Below, piece by piece: positions 37,516 through 49,072 of a DNA stretch of 64,000 nt; the first letter of the stretch is position 1, and each line of letters opens with the position of its first letter. The notes below the pieces were generated by a model. The model was not told the DNA's origin, did no database searches, and saw nothing but the letters and a program-made list of their open reading frames with translations. The translations under genes and the position numbers were made by a program. The stretch comes from Heterobasidion occidentale (taxonomy: Eukaryota > Basidiomycota > Agaricomycetes > Russulales > Bondarzewiaceae). Location: contig JBCAQO010000007.1 of assembly GCA_039111635.1 (NCBI GenBank), positions 2,790,001-2,854,000 on the forward strand, given 5' to 3'.

Positions 37516-37962
37516 TGTGAGTGTATGGTGGAGGGAAGGTAGGTGTGCACTGGACTTGGCCGCGCGTTGACGAGCTTGCGCGTTCTATTACGTCAGCTCA
37601 CTCCTCCCCACTGCACTCTCGATCGCCTCTTGACGCAACTCTGTCAAGAGCAACTGCTCAGTCGAACGTCGGTGACGCCCTTTCTATTCCATAACGATGC
37701 TTTCCTGTACTTTGACAGTGCTCTCATATCTATGCAATCTACATCTTACGGCCATCACAAGGACTGCTCAGTATACTTAGCATGGTCACGAGTCGTTCTC
37801 CCACTTGCCTCAGACAGGCAACATGGACACGATGGTCTAGCACAATGAGAACGGCGAACAGGATACTCGATTAGTATGAACCACAATCCTCCTGAGATAC
37901 CAAACGACAGGGAGGTTCGCCTTGAGGACAGCCGGTCACGTCGTCCGTCGACTCGCCCAAGT
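37516..37962. other. Divergent intergenic region
   Basis: About 450 bp between the divergent PRE4 and BBE-like starts. No clear motif; a short frame from 37876 is in phase with the oxidase but lies upstream of its likely signal peptide. Confidence 0.4.
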
Positions 37963-39960
37963 ATGTCTATCAGCATGAAGGTAGTCTTCTTTAGTTTGGC
38001 ATTGGCTCTGGCCTATATCACTAGGAAGATCGTGGACCGGAACAGTGAGATCAGAGGCCTTGGCCTGACTGTCGTGCTCCCCAGCGACCCGGAATACGAC
38101 GACGCAAGACTAGCCTGTGAGTCCATCAGGTTTGGCGCAACATATTCAAGGCCACTGAATAAATTCCTCAGTCAATCTCCGTTATGACTTGCACCCTGCA
38201 GCCATCTTCTATCCGAAGAGCCCGCAGGATGTCGCTAATATCGTCCGCCTGGGAGCGTCACTTCAAAAACAGGTCTCTGCACGTAGTGGTGGGCATAGCT
38301 ACATCGCGAATGGTCTGGGCGGCCAGGATGGAGCATTTGTGGTTGACCTCAGCAATCTTAGGAAGATCTCCATCAACCATAATGATGACACGGCGGTTAT
38401 TCAGACTGGGAATAGGCTCGGAGACGTAGCTCAAGCTTTGAATGCACAAGGCCGAGCAATTCCTCATGGAGTCTGCCCATATGTTGGTATCGGAGGTCAT
38501 GCCTGTTCGTCATTCAATTACGATTTTCTTGCTATAACCGTATTTACTTTAGGCGGACATTCAGCTTTTGGTGGTTTCGGTTTCACCTCACGCATGTGGG
38601 GTCTTACCATTGATCACATCATCTCTGCAGAGGTTGTGCTAGCTAACGGTACAATTGTCACTGCATCTAACACCACAAATACAGATCTCTTCTGGGTAGA
38701 GTCTTTCCTTTGACTTTTTTCGTGCTTCTTCCACTGAGAGGTGCTTCTTCCCACTAGGCTATGCGTGGTGCCGGCCCCTCCTTTGGTATCACCACTGCCT
38801 TTACCTTTGTCACCGAGCCCATTCCTTCGTCTGCGCTCGTGTTCCAGTACAATTGGACCTATGTCTCCGCCGAGGCTCTTACAAGGATTATTTCACAATA
38901 TCAGATTTTCACCCAGAACGAATCGTTGCCATCGAAATTTGATGTCGAACTCAACATACGCCCTGGTGATCTTGCGGGCTCCGTGACCGCTGAAATGCTC
39001 GGTGGATGGTACGGCGACCCCTCGGACTTGGACGGTATTGTACAGCCACTGTTGGACAGTATTCCTATCCGACCCAATGTCACTGTCACCGGCGGGACGT
39101 GGATCGAGAGTTTAGTAGAACTGGCAGGTGGTAGCTTGAACACGATTCTCCGTGGACCGTCGAACACACTCTATGTCAAGGTACGCCGCTGAATGTTGTA
39201 GAGACGACTCAAACTCGGTTTGATGTTCTTTCCTTCCGCTTGTAGTCTTTGGTAACGCCTGAAGACTCACCTATGAGCGATAATGCGATCAGGGCCTTTG
39301 CATCGTATATGACGAATGAGGGGTACAAAACAAGTACCGTAAGTCTCTCCATGACAATCGGGCATCTGCATGCGTCTCCTCAAAGCGGTACTGATCTATG
39401 ACCCTTGGGTACGTAGGTCTGGTTTACACACATCGAGCTTTACGGCGGGCACGACTCGGCCATCAATGCCATTCCGCTCGATGCGACGTCATTTGCGTAT
39501 CGGTCGTCACTGTTCACGATACAGTTCCACGCATCGTCGTCGGACTCGAAGCCACCCTACCCGGATGAGGGCTTCTCGTTCTTGGATGGTGAGCTCAGCG
39601 TGTCGATCATGGTCTGTGTAACGCGAGCGACTGAGCTGCACTACAGATATGGTCTCGAGCATTATAGACAATAGTCCGCCTGGGTGGGATTACGGGTAAA
39701 TCTTGATGTCTTCGTTGTCCTTGCCGAAGTCGGTTCTCATCCTATAATTTATCAAGCGCCTATACCAACTATGTTGACGACATGTTAAGCAACTGTAGGT
39801 CTTTCTTCTTCTCTCATTCACTCTCAAAAAATCTCAACGCCCACCCTCGCAGCCTCAGCTTTGTATTATGCCTCGCAATACAAACGGCTTCAGTCCATCA
39901 AGAGAGACGTCGATCCTAACAATGTCTTCCGCTTCCCAACATCCATCACACAACCTCAGT
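37963..39960 (+). CDS. FAD-linked oxidase, berberine-bridge-like / AA7 oligosaccharide oxidase, copy 1
   Basis: Multi-exon. The N-terminal hydrophobic segment MSISMKVVFFSLALALAYITR acts as a signal or anchor. The FAD-binding PCMH domain (LHPAAIFYPKSPQDVANIVRLGASLQKQVSARSGGHSY) has the His for 8-alpha flavinylation in GGHSY. The Cys for the second covalent bond sits in HGVCPYVGIGGHASFGGFGFTSRMWG once the intron is removed. The C-terminal BBE domain ends NSPPGWDYG, AYTNYVDDMLSN, SALYYASQYKRLQSIKRDVDPNNVFRFPTSI. Bicovalent FAD is typical of glucooligosaccharide oxidases and related AA7 enzymes, which oxidise the reducing end of oligosaccharides to lactones and release H2O2. Substrate not determined; an oligogalacturonide is suggested only by the GH28 neighbours. 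Choosing ATG 37963 gives the best signal peptide. Confidence 0.9.
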
Positions 39961-40374
39961 GACCACATTGAGATTCCATGTGACGCTGTCACTAGCAAAT
40001 CGACGAACAAACCAGTTCCCGAGACAATCGTTGAAATGTAGTCGATATTCAGCTCGTTGCACTGCATGTCTGACATCTATCTCGTGACTGTTAGACTTTT
40101 GGACCTTGTGAGTGATTCGATGTTTTTCTGAGACGGTTCAAGTACGTTCTATGACCGATGAGATGTCAGTCATAAGCAGTATGGCGCTGCTGGCAGCGCG
40201 CAGGGCTCATATCCTGATAACCCTGAGGTCCCTCGATCGAGGCGAAGTGCTGCTATTTACTTTTTGAAGTCAAGCCAAAAATGAACCAGTTCCCCGAATT
40301 TTCTGGCTCTGTAAATGTGTTTTCAATTGTCTTATAGTTATCTACACCTATATCCAATGCTCTCAAGCTCAGTA
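39961..40374. other. Intergenic flank of the transposon nest
   Basis: About 410 bp between the oxidase stop and the TA of the outer element. No gene or recognised motif. Confidence 0.4.
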
Positions 40375-40376
40375 TA

Positions 40377-40406
40377 CAGTGTTGGACAAGCAAAGTCGAC
40401 AATTTT
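40377..40406. repeat. Outer element, left terminal inverted repeat
   Basis: Thirty bases beginning CAGTGTTGGACAAGC. They match the right end (49043-49072) in inverted orientation with a single T/C difference. Confidence 0.88.
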
Positions 40407-40452
40407 AGTCGACCAATTTTCCCACCCTCCGGAACCACCGGAATTGATGCGC

Positions 40453-40459
40453 ATTCAGT
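40453..40459. repeat. Target-site duplication, left (ATTCAGT)
   Basis: Exact match to 48177-48183; this defines the insertion boundary of the nested element. Confidence 0.85.
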
Positions 40460-41359
40460 CCCAGTGGGAACCCGCGCTAGTTAGAGCTAGCACGCTCAAC
40501 GAGAGGCACCGAGATAGAACCTGCTATCATGTGATAGCTAAATGGCCCTTTGCTAGATCGTTAGTCTCACTTCCTCTATTGTGATCTATCGTGGTACAGT
40601 ACCACCACAACACATTTCATAACCTCGGTATTGCTATCGGTTGCTAGATAACTGGTGTTCCTTAATCAGTCTTTCCTATCACAAGATAGCAGAATATATT
40701 GTCATTATCGGTGGTCCTATCACCTGCTAGCACCCACCGCGTCGGGTACACTATTTTCTACCTAGGATGCTTGTAGATTATATTACCACCTAGCAGTCTC
40801 TGTATACATAATTGCACGACACCGTGCCAGTGAAAACCATCCACATTCTAATCTGTATCACTAGCTGCATCAGTTCGGCGTGCGATTGGCGCCCCGCGCA
40901 GTCTGTGCCGCTTTCTGTCCATGGAACGAGTAAGCCAATCACTATAGTGCCAATAAGATTATACATACCATATCTTTTGCTTGGTCATTGTAAATCTGTG
41001 TGACCAAATAACGACGTCATCAAAACACAACAACGACTTCACAGAAACCCGGCGTACGCACCCTCCTGTCCGACTTGGACAACTGTTTCCAGTAAACATC
41101 AAAGTCAAAGTCTTTTTTGCTGCCATCTAGTGTTCTTTCCTTCCATTGATACCCACAAAGGTTTCTGTATGACTAGCAGTCAGAATGCGACCACACTAAA
41201 CCCTATCCCTAATGCAGACACACCTTGCTGTGATTGTTCGGAGTGGCCACAATGCTACTGGGCCTGCTTCCGTTGTACTAAGCGAGATGGCGGTACCTGG
41301 AACAAGCCCCGCTGTCATTGATTGCTCTGCTGATGGTGCTATTGAGGCCTCGTCTGTCA

Positions 41360-43188
41360 TCACAAATGTGAGCGCAGGCGTGCTAGCAGAGACTCCGGCA
41401 ATGCCGCCTTCGACATGGTGGTAGCAGTGTCTGGGCTGATGTTCTCGGCTGCAGATATAGTTTCTTCTGGGTCCTAGATATATGTCAGTGCGTGTGTTTG
41501 GCTCATGACAACATGGAGAACCTACGTTGTGACTAGGTGTCAAAGAGCGATTGCAAGATGGAACACGTTCCAGCGTCATGTTATCAATGGCGATTGGTGC
41601 CGGCTGCATGCTCTGGGTAGAAGTCGGCCTTGTACCACATTGAGAATCGTCTTGTGACGTGGCACAGTCAGCGCTGTTGGGAACCGCTGCAGGACCTGTG
41701 TGATGCTGATCTATTGTGTCTGAAGATGATGGGGGTAATGTTTCCGTGAAGATATCCGCCCTGTCAGAGTAAAAGGGTTAATCGGGTATCATCAACAGGA
41801 ACAAAAACGAACAAGGAGTCTTGCAAACCCGCGGTAATTGTCGAGCGAGTAGGGATGTTGGTGGCAGATATACGTTTTTGACGTTTCGCCGCACTTCCTG
41901 TTGCTTGCAATCCAGCGGTGCGGTTGGGAGGTTGTCGTTTCAAACGAGAGGCAGGAGGGAGGTCTGACAACAGCACCATCTCACTCTCGCTCTCAGGCTC
42001 TGCGGGAGTAATGTCAGCCACGGCAGGCCCTGGTGCTATGGCGGCCAATGCCATTGGCCTCAGCAGATGGGCCATGTTCTTTCTGGAGAGCCCCTGCACG
42101 AAAGCGGGATAGTTGTCGGTGGCAATCTGCCGAGCCTTCCAGTGAGCGGGCGAACCCCCAAAATCGTAGTGGCGGAAACCTATAAGCCATCTCTTGGTAG
42201 TAAAAGTCAGCAGCGCACAGAGTGATGTGTGACCACTTCGGAGGGGCAAGGCCTCGCAGTAAGAGCTCATACCACATCTGGTAGGCGACATCACGTATCT
42301 CCGATGCATAATACCCCGAGATGACATGACCAGACTCATCCTGGACATACTTCATGGTCATGTTGAACCCCAGGTAAGCGTTTGTCTTCCCCTTCTTCTT
42401 CTTCACTTGATTGGGGTCTGTAACATCGTCGTCCTTCGCAACTTCGGCCCAGTCTTGGGCTGTCCAGATAGTGACTAGTGGTACATCTGTCCGTTTAACA
42501 ACAGGCAATGGATCTCGTGTGCGAAGAGGACCATTGGTAACCGCAACACCCGATTCACGCAAACGTGTCACATAGGGCGCAGGATCCGGGACTACGAAGT
42601 TGTCTGGGAGGGCCACGCGGCTCAACGCAAGTATCTCGGGCATTGCAGCAAGTATACCTGACAAGGCCGATCTGTGTGAGCAAGCAAATTGTCAGGCTTC
42701 TTGTCGTAATAGCATCTCATAGCGTTGATAAATTGAAGAATTTACCGTAGGACTCTGATCTCTGTTTGCAATGCAACCAGCTCGGTGCTCGGAGATCCAT
42801 GGGTAAATGATTCTGCCATGTTACTGCCCTGTATTTCCGGGTGTTGCAGGGTGCCATTGCTTTTGGATATATATCGATTGACTCCACTCACACGCCCTAT
42901 CAAAGGCATGCCAGGATACAATGTCGTTAGTCCGCCTGTGGGCACCATATGTCCATGTGCCAAAGATCCTGGGCCATCGGAAGAGTTGTCAAAGGGGGTC
43001 CCGCCTCGACTGCTGTGAAGTCCATAGTCACTGGGAAAACTAAACGGAGACGCCGTGTGAGGATTCTGGATGCCGAACGAAGAGCCGACAGATTCTGACC
43101 GGCGGGGAGTGTGATGGTATGGAAAATCGGAGGGAGTTGTAGGGACCGTAGGAGGGATGGGCAGCGGCATGGCTGTTCCATAGACCAT
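41360..43188 (-). pseudogene. Transposon accessory gene, frameshifted
   Basis: Starts MVYGTAMPLPIPPTVPTTPSDFPYHH, Pro/Ser/Thr-rich and probably disordered, and ends its first part VALQTEIRVLR. The next exon begins near SGILAAMPEILALSRVALPDNFVVPDPAPYVTRL, followed by a conserved-looking core (PLVTIWTAQDWAEVAKDDD..., KKKKGKTNAYLGFNMTMKYVQDESGHVISGYYASEIRDVAYQMWYELLLRGLAPPKWS). The C-terminal half (HWKARQIATDNYPAF...) lies in another frame. The switch occurs at a run of five Cs (plus strand 42155-42159). With four, the frame would read RFWGSPAHWKARQIATDNYPAF without interruption. This protein type travels with basidiomycete Tnp2 transposases, but its function is not known to me. The 3' end is approximate. 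Confidence 0.65.
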
Positions 43189-43371
43189 GTTGCAGGGGGC
43201 ACAGGAGGGGTGTCGACGAAGCTGTCGACAGAGAAAAAGTGTGCAGTCACATATGCCAATTAGAGTTTGAGGCTGACTTAATTAGAAATAGTACATTCTA
43301 GCACGCTCAGAGAGGGGCACAATCGCCTCTCTTTGCTGCTCATACACTAATCCTTGCGGCCGTGCATTGCC

Positions 43372-44167
43372 ATGTCTTCAAGCGACTATGAGCCTTCCCA
43401 AGACCCAGGAGTATTGCCAAGTCCCCCACGGACGCGACCGAGGTCTGGCGTGGGACGGGTTTCTATAACAAGGTGAGTAGCAGCCTCTGCCATAAATTTC
43501 GCTATGATAACAGTGCAATGTCAACTACATTCACCCTCAATCCAAGGTTGCTCGCACCGGGGGGCTACCTAGACACTCAAACCAGTGACACACAGTTCTT
43601 CAAGGATTTGGTGTCAGAAGGATCTGATACAGACGATTGCAGCAAGACTGACCGCTGTGGGTGGACAGAATCAAGGGCGAGGAAGTAGGCTCCCTTAGCG
43701 GGACATTCAATGAAGGGCAAATACCTCATACCCGTCATAAGCCACGAGTGTTATGTATGATGAAATATTCACAGTAGATCGAGTTAGGATCGGCAGCGCC
43801 AGAGGACTTGAAAGGATGCCAGTGCTGCACTGAATTGACGAGCCTTCGTGCATACATTGCAAGATTGGAGCAGAAGTATGTTCAAGCGACTCAGTCACTT
43901 GTCCAATTGAAGGAATGGATGGAGAATCTTCGAGAGCAATTGGGTCACTTTACGGCGACAGGAGAAGATGCCACACTCAGCTTCGAAGATGAACTCTCCT
44001 CGGTTCGAAGGGATGCAGGGACAAGCACGTTGCACGCAAAGGTTGCGGAGGTCAGCAATGAGTCACAAATGGCATACGAAGCTCAGATAGATCGTTACAA
44101 CGAGCAATCCATCTACAATGTGATTGCGTCTGGTCTTCCATCTAAACGTAGGCGTACAGGTCCATAG
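43372..44167 (+). CDS. Small coiled-coil protein inside the nested transposon
   Basis: Likely multi-exon. Exon 1 starts MSSSDYEPSQDPGVLPSPPRTRPRSGVGRVSITR with a GT donor near 43472. A middle exon may include QTSDTQFFKDLVSEGSDTDDCSKTDRCGW. The last exon contains a CQCC pair and a strong heptad pattern (LRAYIARLEQKYVQATQSLVQLKEWMENLREQLGHF), ends GLPSKRRRTGP with a basic NLS-like tail, and stops at 44167. It is divergent from the accessory gene. It could be a DNA-binding or regulatory partner of the transposase; I do not recognise a family. Splice sites are uncertain. Confidence 0.5.
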
Positions 44168-44185
44168 ATCTATCAGTGCTGTATG

Positions 44186-47100
44186 CTACTCGTTGACAAT
44201 CGACTCTTGTCTACCATCCATGCACGCGACATCGAGTCCCATCTTCTCGACTACGAAGAACCAGGTTCCCATGCTATTGGGCCCATTTGTGTGTGGGACC
44301 ATTGCAACCCCTGCGATGATACAATTGACCTCAACCACAGCCAGCCCATTGTCACCTTGATGCATACAAGAAAGGACAGTATTTGAAGAGGCTTCCATGA
44401 GCCCAGGGTCGGGCGGAGAGAATAAACTGATGAGGGCAAGAGGGACATCCTTTTCCTGGATGCGCAATGAAAAATAGAAGCGAACCTCAGCGAACCGTGT
44501 CGTTCCTCTGAATAACACCTGATAAGATTGTCAGCATTTAAGGGGATGTGAACCGCCAATTCATGCTACAGTACCTTCACATTGCGGGCGATCCTGAGCT
44601 TATGCAGCGCCTTGCATGATTCTTTCCACAATGAACGAGTGACCTGCCCATTTGGCAGGCGCAACCGTGCCCACCGTCGGACCTTAGGAACCCATTCTGC
44701 CTCATTGTCGCATACTCTGGAACGAGTATCAATTGTGTTGTCATAAACTCCACCAGCATCTCGAAAGAAAGCCTTGATGACCGTTGCCTCCGAGGGAAGC
44801 ACCATCCGAGCACAGGAATCTCTCGCGCATAGAAAAACGTAATTGTTAGCCAGAGCTTGTGCACCGCGCGGGAGTGCGTTTGTCGCGGTGTTGAGGTCTG
44901 GTACCATTGCCTTGAGAGCATTTACTTGCGCACGACGCAGCCCCCTCTGCGAGAGGTTTGCATAAGGGTTGGAATGTTGCTTGATTTCGCTGCCAAGATC
45001 CCCGATCATTCGCTCCATTGTAAACTGCGTTGTGTATCCCGGTGGGCCGCAACGAGTGACCTGCCGAGCAAGATGCGATAGGGCATGGACACTTTGGCGA
45101 CAGAAATGGAGCCGACCGGTCTTCCGCTGGTAGTAAAGCTCTTCAAACCCCTCCGAAAACTCTATCAACAGCCGATGGGCCAGTCGGAGTTCAGTACGTG
45201 TGATCTGCCGCTGATGGATAAGACGAATGCCTGCAACCAGCTTGCAAAAATGTCTCCAAAAGATGTCCGGAAGGATGCCAAAGAGAAGGGCCGGCGCGAG
45301 GCCGTAAATCCATGTTAAGAACTCCACGGCTTTGTAGCCACTGTTAATCTTTTCCGCTGGGTTCCGCGGAGGGCGATCAAATATCCCAGGCAGATACGGT
45401 GTTGCAGCGGCGACAGCCTTCCCGTGAGCCTGCCAAACTGTGGGATCCCGGAAGATGGCAAACGGCCATAGAGCTCGATCGTCCGACGGAGCACAGTCAA
45501 GTGTCCCACGAAACAATCCCACAACCAGTTCAGTAAGATTCAAGGAGCACAAATGCATGAGGTCTGCAGGAAACAGAGCCGGAATGCGAAGGCGGTGCGA
45601 CGGGTCCAAACCACTGAAAAGACTTGGCTTGCACACCCCTGTTTGGAGTCGGCGTGCACGGTACTCCGCTGCGGAGCGAGAGTTCGAGACAAATTCCAAG
45701 TTTGCAAGATATCTGTTAATCGTTGTATCTTCAGTGTTAATGCATACCATAGTTGGTCACATACCTCTCTTCGGTCTGCAGGGCAGACGAAGTCCCAACT
45801 TCGCGGAGATTGTAATCAGGGTGATTTGAAGTGGCTACATCGGAATCAAGAGGTCTCAAGCATGCGGGATAGTACTGAGCACCTCCCGGTTTGTGCCGGC
45901 CTTTCTGGGGACAGTATAAGCGACATCCATAGGCCCCATGATGGCCTACACCTCCAAATATTGCGGCCATGGCAGGACTGTCCGCTGTCGCCAGAGCGAG
46001 AAAAGGGACCGAGGGCACCACCGCGTCATCCATGGCATCCCAGAGGTACATCCCTTCACGTTGTAGTGCCGCTAGATGATACAAGCCGGGAAATAAGAAT
46101 GAATCGAGGTTTTTTGGTTTCGAGGGGCCAGGTATAAACCCCCCAGGCAAGACAAAGTTCTTCTTGTACCGCATGTCGGGTGAGCGGTCTAACAGTACCC
46201 AAATATATATCCAACAATCCGAAGCTTTGTTGCGATAGAGCTGGGCCCCATCTATTGAAAACATCATGACCGAGTCGTGTGGTTCAACATGCCCGTTTTT
46301 GACCGCATCGAGGAAATCAGTACCGTCCCAGACGTCTCGGTACTCTGTAAGGCCATGCTTCTCTGTGATCTCCTGGATAGCTTTTTCGTAACATGCATGG
46401 CGATATCGCATTGCTTGGGAGCCGTCGAGGGTACGCCGAGCCGCTTGAAGCTGTGGGCCCAAAGGGATGGTGTGGAATTCCTGCCGCGGGGCCTTCAACC
46501 CTGGTTTGAGAGGGTCATATCGGAGCTCGTGGCACACTGGACACTCCGTTAGGTCACGGAATGGTCCTGTGTAGGCAATACAGGTGTTGATGCACATGTG
46601 GTGAATAATGGGCACGACACCACTGATTTCGGCGACGCGGCGCTGTATCTGCTCGAATGACAGTATCTTGAGGCTGGGATCATAACGTAGCAGCGCCGTG
46701 CGAATGTCACTGTAAGTTTGCTGCGAGGCGTTGCTGACAGCGAGGAATGTGTCGAGAGACAGTCGGAGCACAGGGTCGTCGAGGTCGACCGGGGGACCCT
46801 TCGGACAATGGGTGGGATCTTGCAGTGCTTCAACCATGGACAAAGGAGATCACCATTCTTCAAGGTCGCGGAACGAAGCTCTGAGATGAAAGATTGAGTG
46901 AGGCGAATGTCTTCTATGAGGGAGGGGGAATTTTCGGCCGTGATATTGTCCTCGTCCTCGTCCTCGTCCTCGTCCACGGCGACCTCCGGAACAGAGATTG
47001 GCACCAAGCGAGCACCCTCTATCTCCTTGTCTTGTAGGCTACCAGGATCTGGACCAGAGCTGTCAAGTGATTCATCCTGCGCGCCTTCCGATGGATCATG

Positions 47101-47805
47101 TCCACTTGGGTCTCCACTGAAGTCGTTGTGTGTCTCGGTTGGCAGGAGGGGTAGATTGTCGTCTGTCGTGGAAGGATGATCCAAGTACCGAGGGATCTCG
47201 TCGGTATCATGAATGCACGCAGCTCCCAAGTCAAATTGGCTCCCAGGAGGTGACGAGGCTTCACAGAATGTGCTGCTCGGCGGTGGGTTCGGCTCAGTGA
47301 CCGTACCGGAAGCCAATCCAGATCCGGGGTCATGCCATTCATGGAGCAGAAGCGGTTCGGAGGGACTAACGCAGCTGTACAGTCTCGCACGGGAATGGCG
47401 AGGGGCGCGTTCGAGGGTAGGGCTGCCGAATTGGCATGGTTTGGGATGGAACTGGCGAGCGACGCCCTCGCAAGCTGAAGTGGAGAACCAGCCCTTTGTA
47501 ACTATGAAGCAAGTTTTAGTTACAATGGAGATATGAGTGAATAGAACGGAATGGTCTACCAGTGCCAATGTCCGACGGTTTGCAGGTGCTCCTTCCGGTA
47601 GTCCTTGCGATATGGTTGAGCCGTTGGCATGTTCCTGGGGAGGCAGAGTATCCAGAAAATCTGTAAAAGAAACAGAGGACGGTGCTGGAGCGACGCGGCG
47701 ATATGGGGCATGTCGAGTGTGGGTTCTCTGACTACATTGTTGCCAGGTGCCCGCGCACTGCTGGAGACAATTGCAATAATAAAGGCCGTTGGGCGCTCGG
47801 GGCAT
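44186..47805 (-). CDS. Tnp2-type transposase, probably frameshifted
   Basis: The N-terminus MPRAPNGLYYCNCLQQCAGTW has a Cys-rich zinc-finger-like start. An Asp/Glu-rich segment follows (VDEDEDEDEDNITAENSPSLIEDIRLTQ). Then come the catalytic region MMFSIDGAQLYRNKASDCWIYIWVLLD, LPGGFIPGPSKPKNLDSFLFPGLYHLAALQREG, FLALATADSPAMAAIFGGVGHHGAYGCRLYCPQKGR, and (after a 51-nt intron) DLMHLCSLNLTELVVGLFRGTLD, FDRPPRNPAEKINSGYKAVEFLTWIYGLAPALLFGILPDIFWRHFCKLVAGIRL and FTMERMIGDLGSEIKQHSNPYANLSQRG. The C-terminus is VLFRGTTRFAEVRFYFSLRIQEKDVPLALISLFSPPD. This is the basidiomycete Tnp2-like group. Near 46845-46852 the frame ending LKNG and the one beginning SMVEALQDPTHC do not join; a one-base deletion or an unusually short intron is needed. 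Confidence 0.8.
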
Positions 47806-48176
47806 CCTGAGATCAACAAGATGTTAGAAAATTTGACCAATGAAGGTAAACATGGAGAACTTACACGGAAAAGCACGGAGTCGAGCGTTATAGACGCGAC
47901 CCAGAGGACCAGCTACGCGCACCGCGTTCGGTTGATTATGTCACGTGGTTGGCCTGACAGAAAAGCGGTCAGTACGCTCAGTCATTGGACGACTTGCGCT
48001 TGTTTCGAGAAGGTGGGTGAAAGATGCACTGGGGTGCCTGGTTGTAAGAAGAGTCATCTTCCTGTAAGATTTTTCTGCTATGCTTTACAATAGTACTAGG
48101 TGACAATAGATGGGCCGATCGCGAGATAGACGTCGCTCGTTCTATCTAGGTTACACTAGCCTGGGTTCCCACTGGG

Positions 48177-48183
48177 ATTCAGT
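48177..48183. repeat. Target-site duplication, right (ATTCAGT)
   Basis: Exact match to 40453-40459. Removing 40460-48183 restores one continuous outer element. Confidence 0.85.
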
Positions 48184-48415
48184 AGACGAGCATTCTGAGC
48201 TCCTTACGAGCAAAAACCCATGAGCCAATCTCACGTAAATTACATTTTATTGATTTTGACCCTCAAAAAATTGGCCAACCCCCAAATTAAATGGTAGGGC
48301 CTCAGAAATAGCGTCAATCGACTCCGTTTTTTTACCTGAGTTCAATGGTAGTCTTAAATAGTCCCGAAAAATTTACCAAGGCTGTAACAGCGGTGCATTT
48401 CCGAACCATGACACA

Positions 48416-48724
48416 TTGAGCTCCCAACTTATGCAGCATCCAAAGCATCCCCGAGGGTGCCCTCCGAGAAAGAAACATGCATCAAATATTCAGAATCTTC
48501 GCGAAAAAACAATCCACTCAAGAATCTCACCTGAGTTTGAGTCAGACACCAAAGAAGACATGGGTGATATCTTGAGATGGGATCCTCATGCAGGTTTGAA
48601 GCCATCACTGTTAGATGGTGCTGCATCAGAGGATGAAATACAGACCAGAGAAGAGCTGCCAAAGCATAGGATGGAAAAGATGAAAGATGTGATGGTTGAG
48701 GTGATCCGCCGATTTTTTAATTGA
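48416..48724 (+). CDS. 102-residue frame in the outer element
   Basis: Starts MSSQLMQHPKHPRGCPPRKKHASNIQNLREKT. The basic 'RGCPPRKKHASNIQNLR' piece resembles an AT-hook-like or nuclear-localisation stretch. An acidic central part follows (EFESDTKEDMGDILRWDPH), and it ends EVIRRFFN. It is the only sizeable frame in the outer element and may be the truncated N-terminus of its transposase. No catalytic residues can be assigned. Confidence 0.35.
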   Translation: MSSQLMQHPKHPRGCPPRKKHASNIQNLREKTIHSRISPEFESDTKEDMGDILRWDPHAGLKPSLLDGAASEDEIQTREELPKHRMEKMKDVMVEVIRRFFN

Positions 48725-49042
48725 TTATGGCGGTTTATGGATGCATATCATAAGGGGCTTACAGGGAAGGCGGCAGAGTGGGCTGTGCACAAACAGAAGT
48801 CACACAGAAGGGTTGGGCAGTGCACAATGATGTCTGTCGATGCAATGCTAACCTGAGATTGACTCAGATTGACTCTGATGCCATTTGAGGCCTAATTACA
48901 TGTTATTTTTTCGCCCAAAAAAATTGGCCACCCCCATTTTACCATGGGGACTTCCATAAAGGGCATTTTTCAACTCCTTTTGCTTCCCTGAGTCTGAATC
49001 TGAACTCCGTTTGTCCCAAAAAAATCCGCCTGGGGAGTTAGC

Positions 49043-49072
49043 AAAATTGTCGACTTTGCTTGTCCAGCACTG
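49043..49072. repeat. Outer element, right terminal inverted repeat
   Basis: Reverse complement begins CAGTGCTGGACAAGC and pairs with 40377-40406. It is followed by TA. Confidence 0.88.

Larger units (their letters stand above)
40460..48176. mobile_element. Nested 7.7-kb Tnp2-type DNA transposon
   Basis: The left end CCCAGTGGGAACCC (40460-40473) and the right end GGGTTCCCACTGGG (48163-48176) are perfect inverted repeats of 14 bp, extended to GCTAGT with two mismatches (about 22 bp). The flanking 7-mer ATTCAGT is present on both sides (40453-40459 and 48177-48183) as an exact target-site duplication. Inside are a transposase (-), an accessory gene (-) and a small coiled-coil gene (+). The subterminal 40.5-41.1 kb is rich in short 'GATAG/CTATC' and 'GCTAG' motifs, plausibly transposase-binding sites. 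Confidence 0.88.
40377..49072. mobile_element. Outer TA-flanked DNA transposon (Tc1/mariner- or pogo-like ends), split by a nested element
   Basis: The left end at 40377 and the right end (reverse complement from 49072) share a ~30-bp terminal inverted repeat starting CAGTG(T/C)TGGACAAGCAAAG with one mismatch. Both ends are flanked by TA (40375-40376 and 49073-49074), the classic target duplication of Tc1/mariner-superfamily elements. After subtracting the nested element and its target copy, about 970 bp remain. They contain one 102-residue frame and internal near-repeats 'aaaaaattggccaaccccc' (48268 and 48915). This is too short for a full DDE transposase, so it is probably a non-autonomous derivative. 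Confidence 0.8.

Noticed and set aside
41190..41215. 'cacactaaaccc' as a possible CACTA terminus
   Set aside because: No inverted partner was found at the other side; the CCCAGTGGGAACCC pair with a target duplication explains the ends.
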